A stretch of 64,000 nt of DNA from Planctomycetaceae bacterium. Its GTDB lineage: Bacteria; Planctomycetota; Phycisphaerae; Phycisphaerales; SM1A02. Each line of letters begins with the position of its first letter. Within the stretch, counting starts at the first letter, position 1. The position numbers and the translations under genes are program-made. Where the stretch lies: assembly GCA_002685335.1 (NCBI GenBank), contig NYWY01000052.1, positions 20,467 to 84,466 of the forward strand, read 5' to 3'. The notes below the pieces were generated by a model. The model was not told the origin of the DNA and made no database searches. It saw only the letters and a program-made list of their open reading frames with translations. Shown here one piece after another: positions 1-10,500 of this stretch.

Positions 1-50
1 CGGGTGGGGGCATCACCGAGCCCGGCACCCCGAGCAGAACAACCCATCTC

Positions 51-2144
51 ATGGCGATGGAATTCCAGCGAATGACCCTACAAAACATCCTCGTCGGTCT
101 TTCCACCATCGCGGCGGTGGCGGGATTTTCCCCCGGACAGGACATCGACTGGATAAATCCAGCCGGTGGATCATTCGACGATCCTTCCAACTGGAACCCC
201 GCCGTGGTTCCCTCCACGAGCGAAAGGATCCGGTTCGATCTTCCCAACTCGTACGAGGTGACCGGAAGCAGCTTCATCGTCTCGGTGACCAACGTCCAAA
301 GGAGTGATCTTCGACTTCTCCTGATCAACGAAGACGACGAGGCTTTCGCCGCTCTCGGGGATCTTTCCATCGGGAGCTCGAGCCTCGACCACCCGGGCAG
401 CCTCGTCATCGGCGGAGAGGCATTCATCGATGCCGACTCCGTCGGGATCGGCAGCGGTCAGATCGCATCCCGACTGATCCTCGACCCCAGGTCGACCTTC
501 CTCGGTCTCAACCAGTTCGCACTCCGTGACGCCGCCTCGCTCGAATTCCGGGTCGGAGGCCCGACGCCCTTCGTCCCACAACTCAGACTCCTGAGTTCCT
601 TCGACAAGCTCGACGGCTCCTTTGCAGTCGACGCCGGATCCGGCTTCGACGCTCCGATTCTCGGCTCCCGCCGCACGCTCATCCGGGCCGCGTCCACGAT
701 CGAACCGTCCGATTTTCCGTTCGTGGTGATTCGCCCCCGTCCGGGCCGGACGTTCGATCTCTCCCTCACCGCGGGAAAGACGGCCAGCGTTCTCGATTCG
801 ACCACCGCGGTCTCCGACACCTTCACGTCGATCTCACTCGCCGAATCCGATGAACTCGGGGATATCCCCACGCACCTGCTCACCGCGGACCTGAACGGCA
901 ACGGACGGGATGACCTCGTCGTGCTGGTGAATTCCGGCGTCATCCGGGTCTATGAGTCGCTCCCGGGCGGCGTTTTCGACTCCCCGACCGAATACACGGT
1001 CTGTTCGAAACCCGTCGACGCCTCCGCCGGTGATTTCGACCAGGATGGAAACCTCGATATCGCGGTGGGATGCCAGGGGGACAACACCCTGCTCTTCCTG
1101 CTGAATCCTTCCGGTGACCCGAGCATGCTCGTCTCCGGACCATCCACCATCGTGGACGGCGAGATCAGATCCCTGGCCTCCACCAGTTTCAGCACCGCAT
1201 CCAGTTTCGTCAGCAAGAGCGGCGCGGCGGTCACGGTCCGAGGTACCGACGGACGGGGACGAACCAAGGGATACGTCATTGAAGGTCTCTCCCCGCTCAA
1301 GGTCGCGGATGTCGAAGTCGGCGACGAACCCGGTCCTTCCGATCCGGTCGACGAAGAGAACAAGAAGGACCCGGAGGAACCGATCGGCGTCGGGGGTCTT
1401 GCGACGGCCCTCGCCGGAAGCGGATCCGTGCCGATTCTGACCGTGCTCAAGCCGACGAACTCCGAATCTGGATTCGAGACCATCGCCAACATCCCGCTCA
1501 CCGGAGTCGCCGTGGACTTCGCCACCTCGGACCTCGATGGCGATGGAGTCACCGAGACGTTCGTGGTCACGGAGAACGGTCACCTCGACCTGATCCGGAC
1601 TTCCATGCCGAGCATGAGCGTCAGATCGATCCACCTCGAGGGCTTCGCGACCTCGATCGCCATCGGTGAGATCGAGGACGGCGGCGGCGCGGAGATCGTC
1701 ATCGGGCTCTCCGACCCGCCTCGGATCGAGATCTACCGCCGAGTGGCGGGCTTCTCCACCCCGACCGAAGGGAACGAGGTTCAACGAATCACCCTGGAAC
1801 GCTCTGCGGTCCAATTCCTGGGCGAAGCACCGACCGATGTGGCGGTGGCGACGGTCGATGGAACCGCCGATGAATCGGAGGTCGTCTTCGGACTGCCCGG
1901 CGGAGGCTCCGCTCCATCGGTGAACGTGACCGAAGTCGAGTCACAACCGGTTCCGCCGTGCACCTTCGCCGATTTCAATGGAGATGGTTTCGTGAACGCG
2001 GTCGACCTCGCGTACATCCTCGGATACTGGGGCCCCTGTGCCGCCTCCGATCCCTGCCACGCCTTCGATCTCAACGACGACGGTTTCGTGAACTCCCGGG
2101 ATCTGGGACTGCTCGTCTCTGATTGGGGACCATGCCTGCCGTGA
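51..2144 (+). CDS. Secreted FG-GAP/VCBS-repeat protein with C-terminal dockerin-like repeats
   Basis: Predicted exported protein of 697 aa with no assignable enzymatic role. The N-terminus has an Arg at residue 7 followed by a hydrophobic stretch (NILVGLSTIAAVAGF), consistent with a signal peptide. This favours position 51 over the ATG at 72, which would leave no positive charge. Residues about 265-360 and 500-580 carry FG-GAP/VCBS-like Asp-rich repeats (DLNGNGRDDLVVL, DFDQDGNLDIAVG, DLDGDGVTETFVV), as in beta-propeller surface proteins. The last 60 residues contain two calcium-loop repeats, DFNGDGFVNAVDLAYIL and DLNDDGFVNSRDLGLLV, each followed by a W-G-P-C motif. This arrangement is typical of the 'GC-type dockerin' anchors of Phycisphaerae. 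The likely role is a surface-attached or secreted structural protein. Family and lineage follow from known patterns; function is inferred. Confidence 0.85.
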   Translation: MAMEFQRMTLQNILVGLSTIAAVAGFSPGQDIDWINPAGGSFDDPSNWNPAVVPSTSERIRFDLPNSYEVTGSSFIVSVTNVQRSDLRLLLINEDDEAFAALGDLSIGSSSLDHPGSLVIGGEAFIDADSVGIGSGQIASRLILDPRSTFLGLNQFALRDAASLEFRVGGPTPFVPQLRLLSSFDKLDGSFAVDAGSGFDAPILGSRRTLIRAASTIEPSDFPFVVIRPRPGRTFDLSLTAGKTASVLDSTTAVSDTFTSISLAESDELGDIPTHLLTADLNGNGRDDLVVLVNSGVIRVYESLPGGVFDSPTEYTVCSKPVDASAGDFDQDGNLDIAVGCQGDNTLLFLLNPSGDPSMLVSGPSTIVDGEIRSLASTSFSTASSFVSKSGAAVTVRGTDGRGRTKGYVIEGLSPLKVADVEVGDEPGPSDPVDEENKKDPEEPIGVGGLATALAGSGSVPILTVLKPTNSESGFETIANIPLTGVAVDFATSDLDGDGVTETFVVTENGHLDLIRTSMPSMSVRSIHLEGFATSIAIGEIEDGGGAEIVIGLSDPPRIEIYRRVAGFSTPTEGNEVQRITLERSAVQFLGEAPTDVAVATVDGTADESEVVFGLPGGGSAPSVNVTEVESQPVPPCTFADFNGDGFVNAVDLAYILGYWGPCAASDPCHAFDLNDDGFVNSRDLGLLVSDWGPCLP

Positions 2145-2341
2145 GCCCATGCAAGCCTCGGCCAAATCCCGCCTGACCGGCCCGCCCGCAAGGAATTCCC
2201 ACGCGAGCGGGCGTTCCTCCCCTGACGTGTCGAAGATCGCGCCGGGATCCCCGGACACCGAATCATCGCTGGTGCTGTCACAATCATCCCCGAGCGTGCT
2301 AGTCTCCTTCGAGGTGGATGAACCGCTTCGAGGACCCTTCG

Positions 2342-5212
2342 ATGGACCACCGTGTCAACGACATTCTGAAACGGCTGGAACGGACCCGCCCCACCGACCT
2401 CGGTGCCGAGGCGAAGATGCTGTGTGGCGATGACGAGGCCCTTCTGGCCGAAGTCCTTGACGCCCTCGGGACCGAAAGCGGGACGGTCGAGATGCCCGTC
2501 ACCTCTGCCCCGGAGGCTCCGGACCTTCCCGAATCGAATGACGCCGATCCGGATCAACCCACGGTCGAAACCCCTCGGAACGTCGGCTCCCGAGCATCCG
2601 GGGCCGACCATGATTCCGTCGAAGGGTTGGAACGAATTCCGCGAACCGGCGACCGAACCCGAGCACGTCTCCGCCGTCCGGATCGAATCGGGCATTTCCA
2701 GATCGAGAGCGAAATCCCCATCGGAAGAGGTGGTTTCGGAGAAGTCTGGGAAGCGTTCCGAGTGGAGGGCGGGTTCCGGCAGCGAGTGGCGATCAAGATC
2801 ATCTCCCGCGCGGTTCCCGACGAGAAGGTCATTCGTCGCTTCGAACTCGAACGCCAGGTTCTCGCCTCGCTCGATCATCCGGACATCGCCCGTCTCATCG
2901 ATGGAGGCGAGATGGACGACGGCCGGCCCTGGCTGGCCATGGAATTCGTGGACGGGGTGGCGGTGACCACCTATTGCGATCGAGAACGACTTTCGATCGA
3001 CGCCCGGGTCAAGATCTTCATGAAGATCGCGAGCGCGGTTCAGCATGCCCATGAAAATCTGGTCGTGCATCGCGACATCAAGCCCGACAACGTCCTGGTC
3101 ACCGCGAATGGCGAACCCAAACTCCTCGACTTCGGTATCGCCAAACTGGTCAATCCCGACCTTGGCGGAGAAGCGGGCCGTGTGACCCAGGCCGGCGAAG
3201 GCGTTCTGACGCCCGACTACGCCGCCCCCGAGCAGTTCACCGGCGAAACCATCGGCACCCGAGCCGACGTCTACAGCCTCGGCGTGCTTCTGTACGAACT
3301 GCTGACGAGCCGCCTCCCCTTTCACGACGAGGCTCGCGGCTACATCAACATCCGCACCGCCAAGTTGGAGAAGGAACCGGCTCGCCCCAGCGATGCCGTC
3401 TCGACCGCATCGATCGACCCCGAGACCGCCAAACGCATCTCGGCCAGCCGGGATACCGGCCTCGATCGCATTCGGCGACGGCTCGATGGCGACCTCGACG
3501 TGATCATTCTCAAAGCCCTTCGGCGTGAGCCATCCCGCCGTTACGCCTCGCCCCGTGAGCTGATCGCGGATCTCCAGCGACACCTCGACGGGCTTCCGGT
3601 CGAAGCCCGGCCGGACTCCATCGGCTACCGAACGACCCGATTCGTCGCTCGGCATCGGGCCGGTGTCGCCGTGAGTGCGACCGGCGTCGTGGCCCTGGCC
3701 CTCGCGGCCCTGACCCTCGCCGCCTTCGCGGATGCGAGGGCGTCTCGAACCGAAGCGGATCTCGCCTCCTCCCGGGCGGAGACCCAGACCGCACGGGCGG
3801 AGACCTCGGAGACGATTCGCGCCGCACTTGCCGGCATCGAACTCCAATCCGCAGCGAAGGGAACCGAGTCGTTGGTGACCTCGCTCGCCGAGGCGAACCG
3901 ACTGGACGATGCGGATCGACTCGCGACCGCGATGCTGGAACGGATCGATACCGGTCTGAGCATCGTTCCGGATGACCCGGATCTGATCGCCCGACGGATC
4001 GCACTCCAACTCCAGGTCGCGAAAATCCGTTGGCAGCGCCGAAATCCATCCCTGGGTGATCGGGAAGATGGTGCTCGACGACGAGCCGAAGTGGCCACCG
4101 CCCTGGCCGAAGCTCGTGCGCTCCATCCGAACCATCCGGATCTGCTCTTCATCTCCGCCCTGCTGGAACTGCTCGAATCCGACGCCCTCCCGGTGATCTC
4201 CCGACGCCCACGACTGGAAGCGTCGCTGGAACTCCTTTCCCAGGCGGAGATCGCGGCCAACCGGGACTTCCCCCGTCAGCGGTCGATGATCGGCACCGAT
4301 CTCGGCGACGTCCTCAAGCGAGAGGGCGATCTCAATGGCGCGCTCGCGGCCTACGAAGAATCCCACGCGGCCCACTCCAACCGCGACGGTGACTCGGAAC
4401 GAGATCTCGCGATGGTCGAGACCCGCATGGCCTCGATCCGAACCCTCCTGGGACAGAACGAGGCGGCCAAGGCCCTTCACCAGAGATCACTCGATCGGCG
4501 CCGACTCCTGGCGGATCAAGCGGCGCCGACGGAGTCCGCCCGATCGCGACGTGATCTGGCCAACGGACATTGGTTTCTCGCCGAAGCCTTCGCGGCCTCG
4601 TCCCCGGCGACCGCCCGGCGTCACGTGAAGCGATACCTCGACCTCACCTTCGAAGTCGCGTGGCTCGATCCTCTTGATCGTCGGGGTGCGGTGGACGACC
4701 TCATGACCGCGATGTCCCGAGCCAGTCGACTCGTGAGCCTTCATGGGGGCGACACCCAGCCATTCGCCGAAGTCATCGCCAGGTACCGAAACTCGATCGT
4801 CAAGCCACGCCTGGAGACGTTGCCGGATGCCGACGCCCGGAGACTTGCGATCCGCGCCGATCGCTACCTCTCGGAAGTGGATCTCGCGTTGGCCGGAGAG
4901 GCCGCCTCGAATGACGATCTCGACCTCGCCGAAACCCACTTGGAAGCGACTCGACGCCGACTCGACCGAACGCTGGAGATCGGCCGGGCATTGCTGACCA
5001 TCGATTCCGAGGATCCCGAACTCATCGCGGAAATCGCCCTCTGCATCGCGTACCGGGCGGAAGCCGACCACGGAAACCAGAAGGCGGATCCCGAACAGAT
5101 CGAGACCTGGATCCGAGAAGCCAGGGATCTTCAATCATTGGCTCGGGAACGGCCGGGAGACGGGCCACTCCGTCGCAAGCTCGATCGTCAGCTGGGCCCC
5201 CCGGAAGCCTGA
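2342..5212 (+). CDS. Serine/threonine protein kinase with C-terminal TPR region
   Basis: Transmembrane Ser/Thr kinase of about 956 aa. After an acidic linker the kinase domain (about residues 115-395) shows the glycine loop IGRGGFGEVW, the VAIK lysine, the catalytic loop HRDIKPDN and the metal-binding DFG (LLDFGIA). One hydrophobic helix (about residues 440-465, VALALAALTLAAF) separates kinase and output regions. The remaining roughly 480 residues are helical and TPR-like (ALAEARALHPNHPDLLF). This architecture is common in Planctomycetota, where partners are mostly unknown. The ATG at 2342 has a GAGGA ribosome site at 2330-2334; the ATG at 2318 is an alternative. A TAGTCT box at 2300-2305 may be the -10. 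The 3' end overlaps the convergent downstream gene by 25 bp. Confidence 0.9.
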   Translation: MDHRVNDILKRLERTRPTDLGAEAKMLCGDDEALLAEVLDALGTESGTVEMPVTSAPEAPDLPESNDADPDQPTVETPRNVGSRASGADHDSVEGLERIPRTGDRTRARLRRPDRIGHFQIESEIPIGRGGFGEVWEAFRVEGGFRQRVAIKIISRAVPDEKVIRRFELERQVLASLDHPDIARLIDGGEMDDGRPWLAMEFVDGVAVTTYCDRERLSIDARVKIFMKIASAVQHAHENLVVHRDIKPDNVLVTANGEPKLLDFGIAKLVNPDLGGEAGRVTQAGEGVLTPDYAAPEQFTGETIGTRADVYSLGVLLYELLTSRLPFHDEARGYINIRTAKLEKEPARPSDAVSTASIDPETAKRISASRDTGLDRIRRRLDGDLDVIILKALRREPSRRYASPRELIADLQRHLDGLPVEARPDSIGYRTTRFVARHRAGVAVSATGVVALALAALTLAAFADARASRTEADLASSRAETQTARAETSETIRAALAGIELQSAAKGTESLVTSLAEANRLDDADRLATAMLERIDTGLSIVPDDPDLIARRIALQLQVAKIRWQRRNPSLGDREDGARRRAEVATALAEARALHPNHPDLLFISALLELLESDALPVISRRPRLEASLELLSQAEIAANRDFPRQRSMIGTDLGDVLKREGDLNGALAAYEESHAAHSNRDGDSERDLAMVETRMASIRTLLGQNEAAKALHQRSLDRRRLLADQAAPTESARSRRDLANGHWFLAEAFAASSPATARRHVKRYLDLTFEVAWLDPLDRRGAVDDLMTAMSRASRLVSLHGGDTQPFAEVIARYRNSIVKPRLETLPDADARRLAIRADRYLSEVDLALAGEAASNDDLDLAETHLEATRRRLDRTLEIGRALLTIDSEDPELIAEIALCIAYRAEADHGNQKADPEQIETWIREARDLQSLARERPGDGPLRRKLDRQLGPPEA

Positions 5213-5991
5213 TCGCTGTCGACCCCCGGTACCACGCGCTTCAGGGCCGCATTTCCGACCGCCGCGATCACCGCCACCGTGATCAGAAGGGTCAGAATCC
5301 CCACCAGGGTGAGCGGAAGCCCCTTCTGCCGGACCACGTCCACGAGATCCTTGGACCCGTCGGCCGCCGCCGCCGCCGCGAAACCCGCCGCCAGCGCCGT
5401 GCGTGGCAGCATGCCGAACGCCGTGCCGAAGAACATGGCAATCAGCGGAGTTCTCGAACCTCCCAGGGCCAGGTTCGACAATGCAAACGGGCTGTTGGGA
5501 CTGACCCGGAGCAGGGCCACGATTCCAATGCTGCGCATCAGGCCGGCATCGACCAGGGCATTCCGGACCGCGAGGACCTTGGGTCGCCGCTCGATGATCG
5601 CTTCCACCCGATTTCCGGAGATGAGCCGGGCAAGACCGTGTCCGAGCAGCGCACCCAGCAGAATGCCCATCATCGCCCCGACCGTTCCGAAAACCGTGCC
5701 GAAGATCCAGCCTCCGAGAATCGCCTGGGCGTAGGTTGGAAGCAGGCCCAGTCCAGCCGTCACCCCGAAGATCAAGGCGTAGATCGCGATCGCGATCACG
5801 AGTCCTTGCTCATCGATGATTCCGGTGTAGACCTCGGCGACCCAACCGATCCGTGCCAGCAGGAGGAATCCCAATCCCGCGGGGACCAGCGCCCAGGCCG
5901 CGGCGAGGGCCCCCAGACCGAGCAGGTCTCGTTTCTCACCCGAGGAGAGCTCGGCAATGGCGGCGTGGTCACTGGTACTCGGCTTGGTCAC
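5188..5991 (-). CDS. VTT-domain (TVP38/TMEM64, DedA-related) membrane protein
   Basis: Integral membrane protein of 267 aa with about six hydrophobic segments. The central region (about residues 70-200) matches the VTT/SNARE-associated fold: a GLLPTYAQAILGGWIFG entry segment, a glycine-rich helix (GAMMGILLGALLGHGLAR), and the RVSPNSPFALSNLALG loop typical of TVP38/TMEM64 proteins. Bacterial VTT/DedA proteins are linked to lipid flipping, especially of undecaprenyl phosphate, and to membrane homeostasis; the substrate here is unknown. It is the distal gene of the leftward group that starts at nusA, but a 96-bp gap after the preceding lipoprotein gene leaves co-transcription open. Its final 25 bp overlap the 3' end of the convergent kinase gene. 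Confidence 0.85.
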   Translation of the reverse strand: MTKPSTSDHAAIAELSSGEKRDLLGLGALAAAWALVPAGLGFLLLARIGWVAEVYTGIIDEQGLVIAIAIYALIFGVTAGLGLLPTYAQAILGGWIFGTVFGTVGAMMGILLGALLGHGLARLISGNRVEAIIERRPKVLAVRNALVDAGLMRSIGIVALLRVSPNSPFALSNLALGGSRTPLIAMFFGTAFGMLPRTALAAGFAAAAAADGSKDLVDVVRQKGLPLTLVGILTLLITVAVIAAVGNAALKRVVPGVDSDQASGGPS

Positions 5992-6087
5992 GAAAAACTC
6001 CCGTCCACGACTCGAACTCCACTCGCCGGATACCGCGACGGCATGGTCAGACTCCCCGGATCGATTCGAGTTTCAACCGTCCTGGGA

Positions 6088-6678
6088 TCAGGGGCTTTTC
6101 GGCTCGAGCAGATCCGTCAAAGTCTGACTGGTCGAGGCTTCCGGTTCAACCACCTCGATTTCCATGACCTCGGTGACCTCGGGTTCCTCCCCGCCGGCCT
6201 CCTCGGCCGCGGACTCCGACTCGATCTCGACGATCGACTCCACCTCGATGAGGGGTGCGGCCCCATCGGGCTCGAGAATCGTTCTCATGTCGTTGAAATA
6301 CCGGTCAGCCTCTCGCCAGACGTGAGCCGGCACCGCCGTCTGGCGAGCGGAGAACTTGATGGTCGGGGGGTCGGTGTAGAGGAACTGGACTTGAAAACGC
6401 CAATCCTCTTCCTGCCGGACCGGGTTCTGGCCGACTCGAACCAGATCCCTTCGCAGAATTCGGTAGATCTCGATTCGTCCCGCGGGACGATCGGACATGA
6501 CCTCGTTCTCGAACACGAACCAATCGTCGTAGACCGGATTCTCGGCGACCGTCACCATCGCGTTCCAGACCTCGGGATCCGAGTGACCGGGGAACGTGGC
6601 GGTCTGCCGCGTGCATCCCCCAAGGAGGGATCCGAGGAGCAGAACGAGGGTGATCGAGTGATGCGGACGGAATCGCAT
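6088..6678 (-). CDS. Predicted lipoprotein, unknown function
   Basis: Small lipoprotein of 196 aa. I place the start at the ATG at 6678 because it gives a short basic n-region, a hydrophobic core and a good lipobox (LLLGSLLGGC, Cys about residue 22). An upstream in-frame extension would bury the signal. The mature domain (about residues 25-145) has no motif I recognise; it contains a mixed segment around WRFQVQFLYTDPPTIKFS. The tail is strongly acidic (Glu-rich, about residues 155-185). It lies 103 bp downstream of yebC on the same strand. No function can be assigned from sequence alone. Confidence 0.75.
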   Translation of the reverse strand: MRFRPHHSITLVLLLGSLLGGCTRQTATFPGHSDPEVWNAMVTVAENPVYDDWFVFENEVMSDRPAGRIEIYRILRRDLVRVGQNPVRQEEDWRFQVQFLYTDPPTIKFSARQTAVPAHVWREADRYFNDMRTILEPDGAAPLIEVESIVEIESESAAEEAGGEEPEVTEVMEIEVVEPEASTSQTLTDLLEPKSP

Positions 6679-6781
6679 GATGACAGGTATCCAAAACGGG
6701 GCTGGCGGAGGGCGGCGGTGATCGACTGGCCGCCCAAGGATCATCGGCCGAGCCGAGCCCCTGACTTGATGCGGATCACGT

Positions 6782-7519
6782 TCACTCGTACGCCTCCGCC
6801 GGAATGACGGCGTTGTGATAGACGTTCTGGACGTCATCGTGATCCTCGAGCGTGTCGATGAGGTTGAGAACCTTCTGGGCCCCGGTGAGATCGAGATCCA
6901 CGACCGTTGACGGGGTGAAAGTGAGTTCCGCGGACTCCATCGCGATGCCGGCGGCCGCCATCGCCTCCTTGACGTCTAGAAAATCGGTCGGCTCGGTGGT
7001 CACCTGGACGAATCCATCCTCCCCCACGACGTCCTTGGCTCCGGCTTCCAGGGCCGGCTCCAGAACGTCATCCTCGGAGTGCTTCTCCGCATCGATGAGG
7101 ATGACACCTTCCTGGGTGAAACCAAAGGACACCGAATTCGGGGTACCGAGATTTCCCCCGGCCTTGGAGAAGATCGACTTGATCTCCGGTGCCGTCTTGT
7201 TCGCATTGGACTGCAGACAGTCGGCGATGAACGCCACCCCCCCCGGTCCGTATCCCTCGTAGCGGGCGGGCTCGTAGGTTTCACCCTCGATTTCCCCCGT
7301 GCCCTTCTTGACCGCCTTTTCGATCGTGTCTTTCGGCATGTTCGCCGCTTTCGCATCGTCGATCGCATAGCGCAGGGTCGTGTTGAACTTTGGGTCTCCA
7401 CCCCCCTGCCGGGCCGCGACGATGATCGCGCGGCTGCAGTTGCTCCACATCTTGCTGCGCTTCTTGTCGACCGCGGCCTTGCGATGCTTGATGTTGGCCC
7501 ACTTGCTGTGACCGGCCAT
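6782..7519 (-). CDS. yebC: YebC/PmpR family protein (TACO1 homologue)
   Basis: Cytosolic YebC-family protein of 245 aa, the normal family length. The N-terminal signature MAGHSKWANIKHRKAAVDKK is essentially canonical, followed by the helical domain I (YAIDDAKAANMPKDTIEKA) and the YEGYGPGGVAFI segment that marks the second domain. Family members were described as transcriptional regulators (PmpR) and more recently as translation factors that relieve ribosome stalling on proline-rich stretches, like mitochondrial TACO1. An AGAGGG ribosome site lies about 8 nt before the ATG. It follows the 1181-aa TPR gene by 74 bp on the same strand, so it may sit at the distal end of the nusA-infB-rbfA transcription unit. 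Confidence 0.95.
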   Translation of the reverse strand: MAGHSKWANIKHRKAAVDKKRSKMWSNCSRAIIVAARQGGGDPKFNTTLRYAIDDAKAANMPKDTIEKAVKKGTGEIEGETYEPARYEGYGPGGVAFIADCLQSNANKTAPEIKSIFSKAGGNLGTPNSVSFGFTQEGVILIDAEKHSEDDVLEPALEAGAKDVVGEDGFVQVTTEPTDFLDVKEAMAAAGIAMESAELTFTPSTVVDLDLTGAQKVLNLIDTLEDHDDVQNVYHNAVIPAEAYE

Positions 7520-7593
7520 CGGACTGCCCTCTTTTCAGGAAATCGAATCAGAACCCTTCGGCACGACATCGCCCGGGGGCTGGGGATTGTCGG

Positions 7594-10500
7594 TCAATCA
7601 GGCTCGGTCTGCACGCTGGATTCCGGATTCACGCGTTCTTCCAGGGTTGGAAACACCGGAGGAATCTCCCCCGCGGCGACGGCATCCAGTCGTATCCGTG
7701 CGCCTTCCGCCCATGGCACCAGGCTGTCAAGCCGTTCGGAGCTGATCAGAAGGGTGCCCCAGGCGCTTCTTTGGTAGGCATCGAAGGCCCGGAGACGCTG
7801 GGCTCGGAGACCCGGTTCATCCTCCGCCGTGATACTTCGCCAGCTCGAGATCGCTTCGGCAGTCCGACCCGTCCTCCACGCGGCATCCCCCCGGTGCATC
7901 AGAACTTCCGGGCTGATCCGAATGCCGTTCATTTTTCTGATCCGAATCGATCGTTCGATCCAGAAAAGAGCGTTTCTCGGGTCGTCCGCATCGTTACGGC
8001 CCTCGAGATACCGCATCCAACCCAGCGAATCGACCGTGCTCGCATTCCCCGAATCCAGCTCGAACGCCTGTTCGATCAGCGACGTGGCCTCCTCGATCCG
8101 CTCGGTTTCAAGCAATGCGAACCCGAGGTTGTTGAGGGCGATTGGATTTTCAGGATTCTGATCGACCGCAGCCTCGAGCAGGACGATCGAGACCGCATCC
8201 GCCCCCAGGATCGAGGCTTCCGACGCCACCTCGAGGAACGGAACGCCCGACTCGAATTCACTCCCGGGTGCCAACTGCCAGGCGGATCTCAGGTTCCAGC
8301 CTCGGTCTGCGGCCCGCCGCAGGAGCGCCTCGATCCGATCGCCGGGAGCGCCGGCTTCGATCGCGACGACCACCGCGGATCGCACGATGTCCGACGAGAC
8401 CTGGGTCGGATCGAGGGCATCGACCGCGAAGGCCAGTACCGCGGCGATCGCCTCCAGCCGGACGCTCGCCGTCGCGTCATCCGCGAGCAGTCGATCTCGC
8501 CACGAGGGATCCTGATTCGTGATCGGAGCCGCCGCTGGAAGTCCTTCCAGGGCTTCCGCTCCCAACTCCGGCCCGAGTCCGTGAACGATCGCCAACGCGG
8601 TGTCCACGTCGACCGGAATCCCGCCTTTTCGATGCCATTTGGCAATCCGCGTGACCGCATCACGCCCCGGGGGGGCCTGAACCGCCGCCGCCAGCGAGAC
8701 GAACCGTCTTCTCAACCGCGGCGTCAGGTCCGCAGGCTCCAGTGACTCCAACAAGGCAAGCGTCTTGGAATCCGCGGAATCCGAAGCGAGGAGCGCGAGT
8801 TCGATTCGATCGAGCGAGCCGACGGCCCCGGATCCCGATCGATCGATCCGGCGAGCCGCAAGTTCCAACCTCTCCTGCTTCGCCTCAGGAATCTCCGCAA
8901 GCACCAGTTCCAATCTTCGAGCCGGCAACCCCGACGAGCTGGAATCCATGGCCGCGCGGAGAGTCGCGGCCGTCGATCGCGGTCCGTTCATCACGCGATC
9001 GAGCACGAAGAGTGCATCTCCCAGAACCGGATCCGAGGGGTGATCCGCGACCTGCCGGGTCAACCGCGCCTGCCCGTCGGCAAGTCGCCCCGACGCCCTC
9101 CAGGCCGCGAGCAGACGAGGGATCGCGACCGAACGCCAATCGGCATTCTCCAGCAGCGGCATCACCACCTTCTCGGCCTCGACGGGATCACCACCGGAAA
9201 GGGCCTGATCCGCCTCCAGAAGTCGACGGAAGGAAGGCTCCTCAAGCACGGCACGCGGCAGGCGATCGAGTTCCTTCGAATCCTCCCGGTCATCGACCGG
9301 AACCTGGGAGAAGAGCATGATGATCTCGATCAACGTCTCCGGCCGGCGATCACCCATCCGCCAGGCCCGCCGAAGTTCCGCGAGCCCCGATCCCGCCTGA
9401 CCTCGAAGCGTGCCGAGCACCCGACCTCGAGCCGCGATCAGCATCGGCTCGTCCGATGCCTCGAGCAACGCCTCGTCCACTCGTTGCAGGGCGAGCTCCG
9501 GTTCGCCGGCGGCGAGGAGTCCCACCACGCGCTCGGTTTCCACCCGTGAATCGAAAGGTGAGCCACCGACTTCATCCACTCCAATGGGATCCAGGAGATC
9601 CGCCGCCAGTCGAATCCGAGCCACCCGCGTCGCCGACGTCGACTCGACCGCGGCCGCGAGGATCCGGGAAGCGAGATCGGGTCGGGCGTGCCTCCGAAGA
9701 ACCTCCGCCGCGACCACCGCGGATGACGCATCGATTCCATCAGTCGACGACGGCTCGACGCGGTCGAGAATCGTCGCCAGAAGTTCCTCCGTCCGCCACG
9801 GACCGGCCAGGAGCCGTTCAACCACCACATCCACCAGATCCGGATCTCGGCCGAAGGACCGAGCGACATCCCAGGTGGCCTCCACTCCCCCGGGGACGGA
9901 TGCGGCGACCAACGGTCCCGCGATCGACTCGCCACGTCCCTCACCTGCGATGGTCGCGAAGGTTCTGGCCGCCAGCGATGGATCGCAGACCGTAAGCAGG
10001 CGAGCCGCCTCCGATCGATCCGGATCCGCCCGCAATCGATCGGCGAGGGTTTCGGCCACTTGGGAGAGATCCACACCCTCTTCCCGGAAGAGGCGGATCT
10101 GGTCGATCGAGATCGCCCCCGGGCGGATCGTCGCCTCGAGAATCAGGTCTTGCACGATCTCGTCGCGGCCGAGGGTCGCGGCCGACCAGGCCAGTCGCTC
10201 GCTCCAGCCTGCGCTCTCGCTTGACAGTCCGCGGGCACGCCGCCATCGGCGGTCCGCCAGCAAGGCATCACCGTCACGGGCGGCATCATCGCCCGACAAC
10301 TTCCAGAGAAGCGACGCCAGACGCGGTTCACGAGTCGCGAACGCATCGAGTTCCCCGGGGGATTCGGAGAGGATCGCATGCCGGATCATGGTCGCGGTCG
10401 CCGATCGATCCGACGCATCCAGAGCGAGCATCAGCGCCACCGCGACGTGCAGTCGTTCGATCCGATCCGATTCCACCTGGACACGGGCCGCGGCGATGGC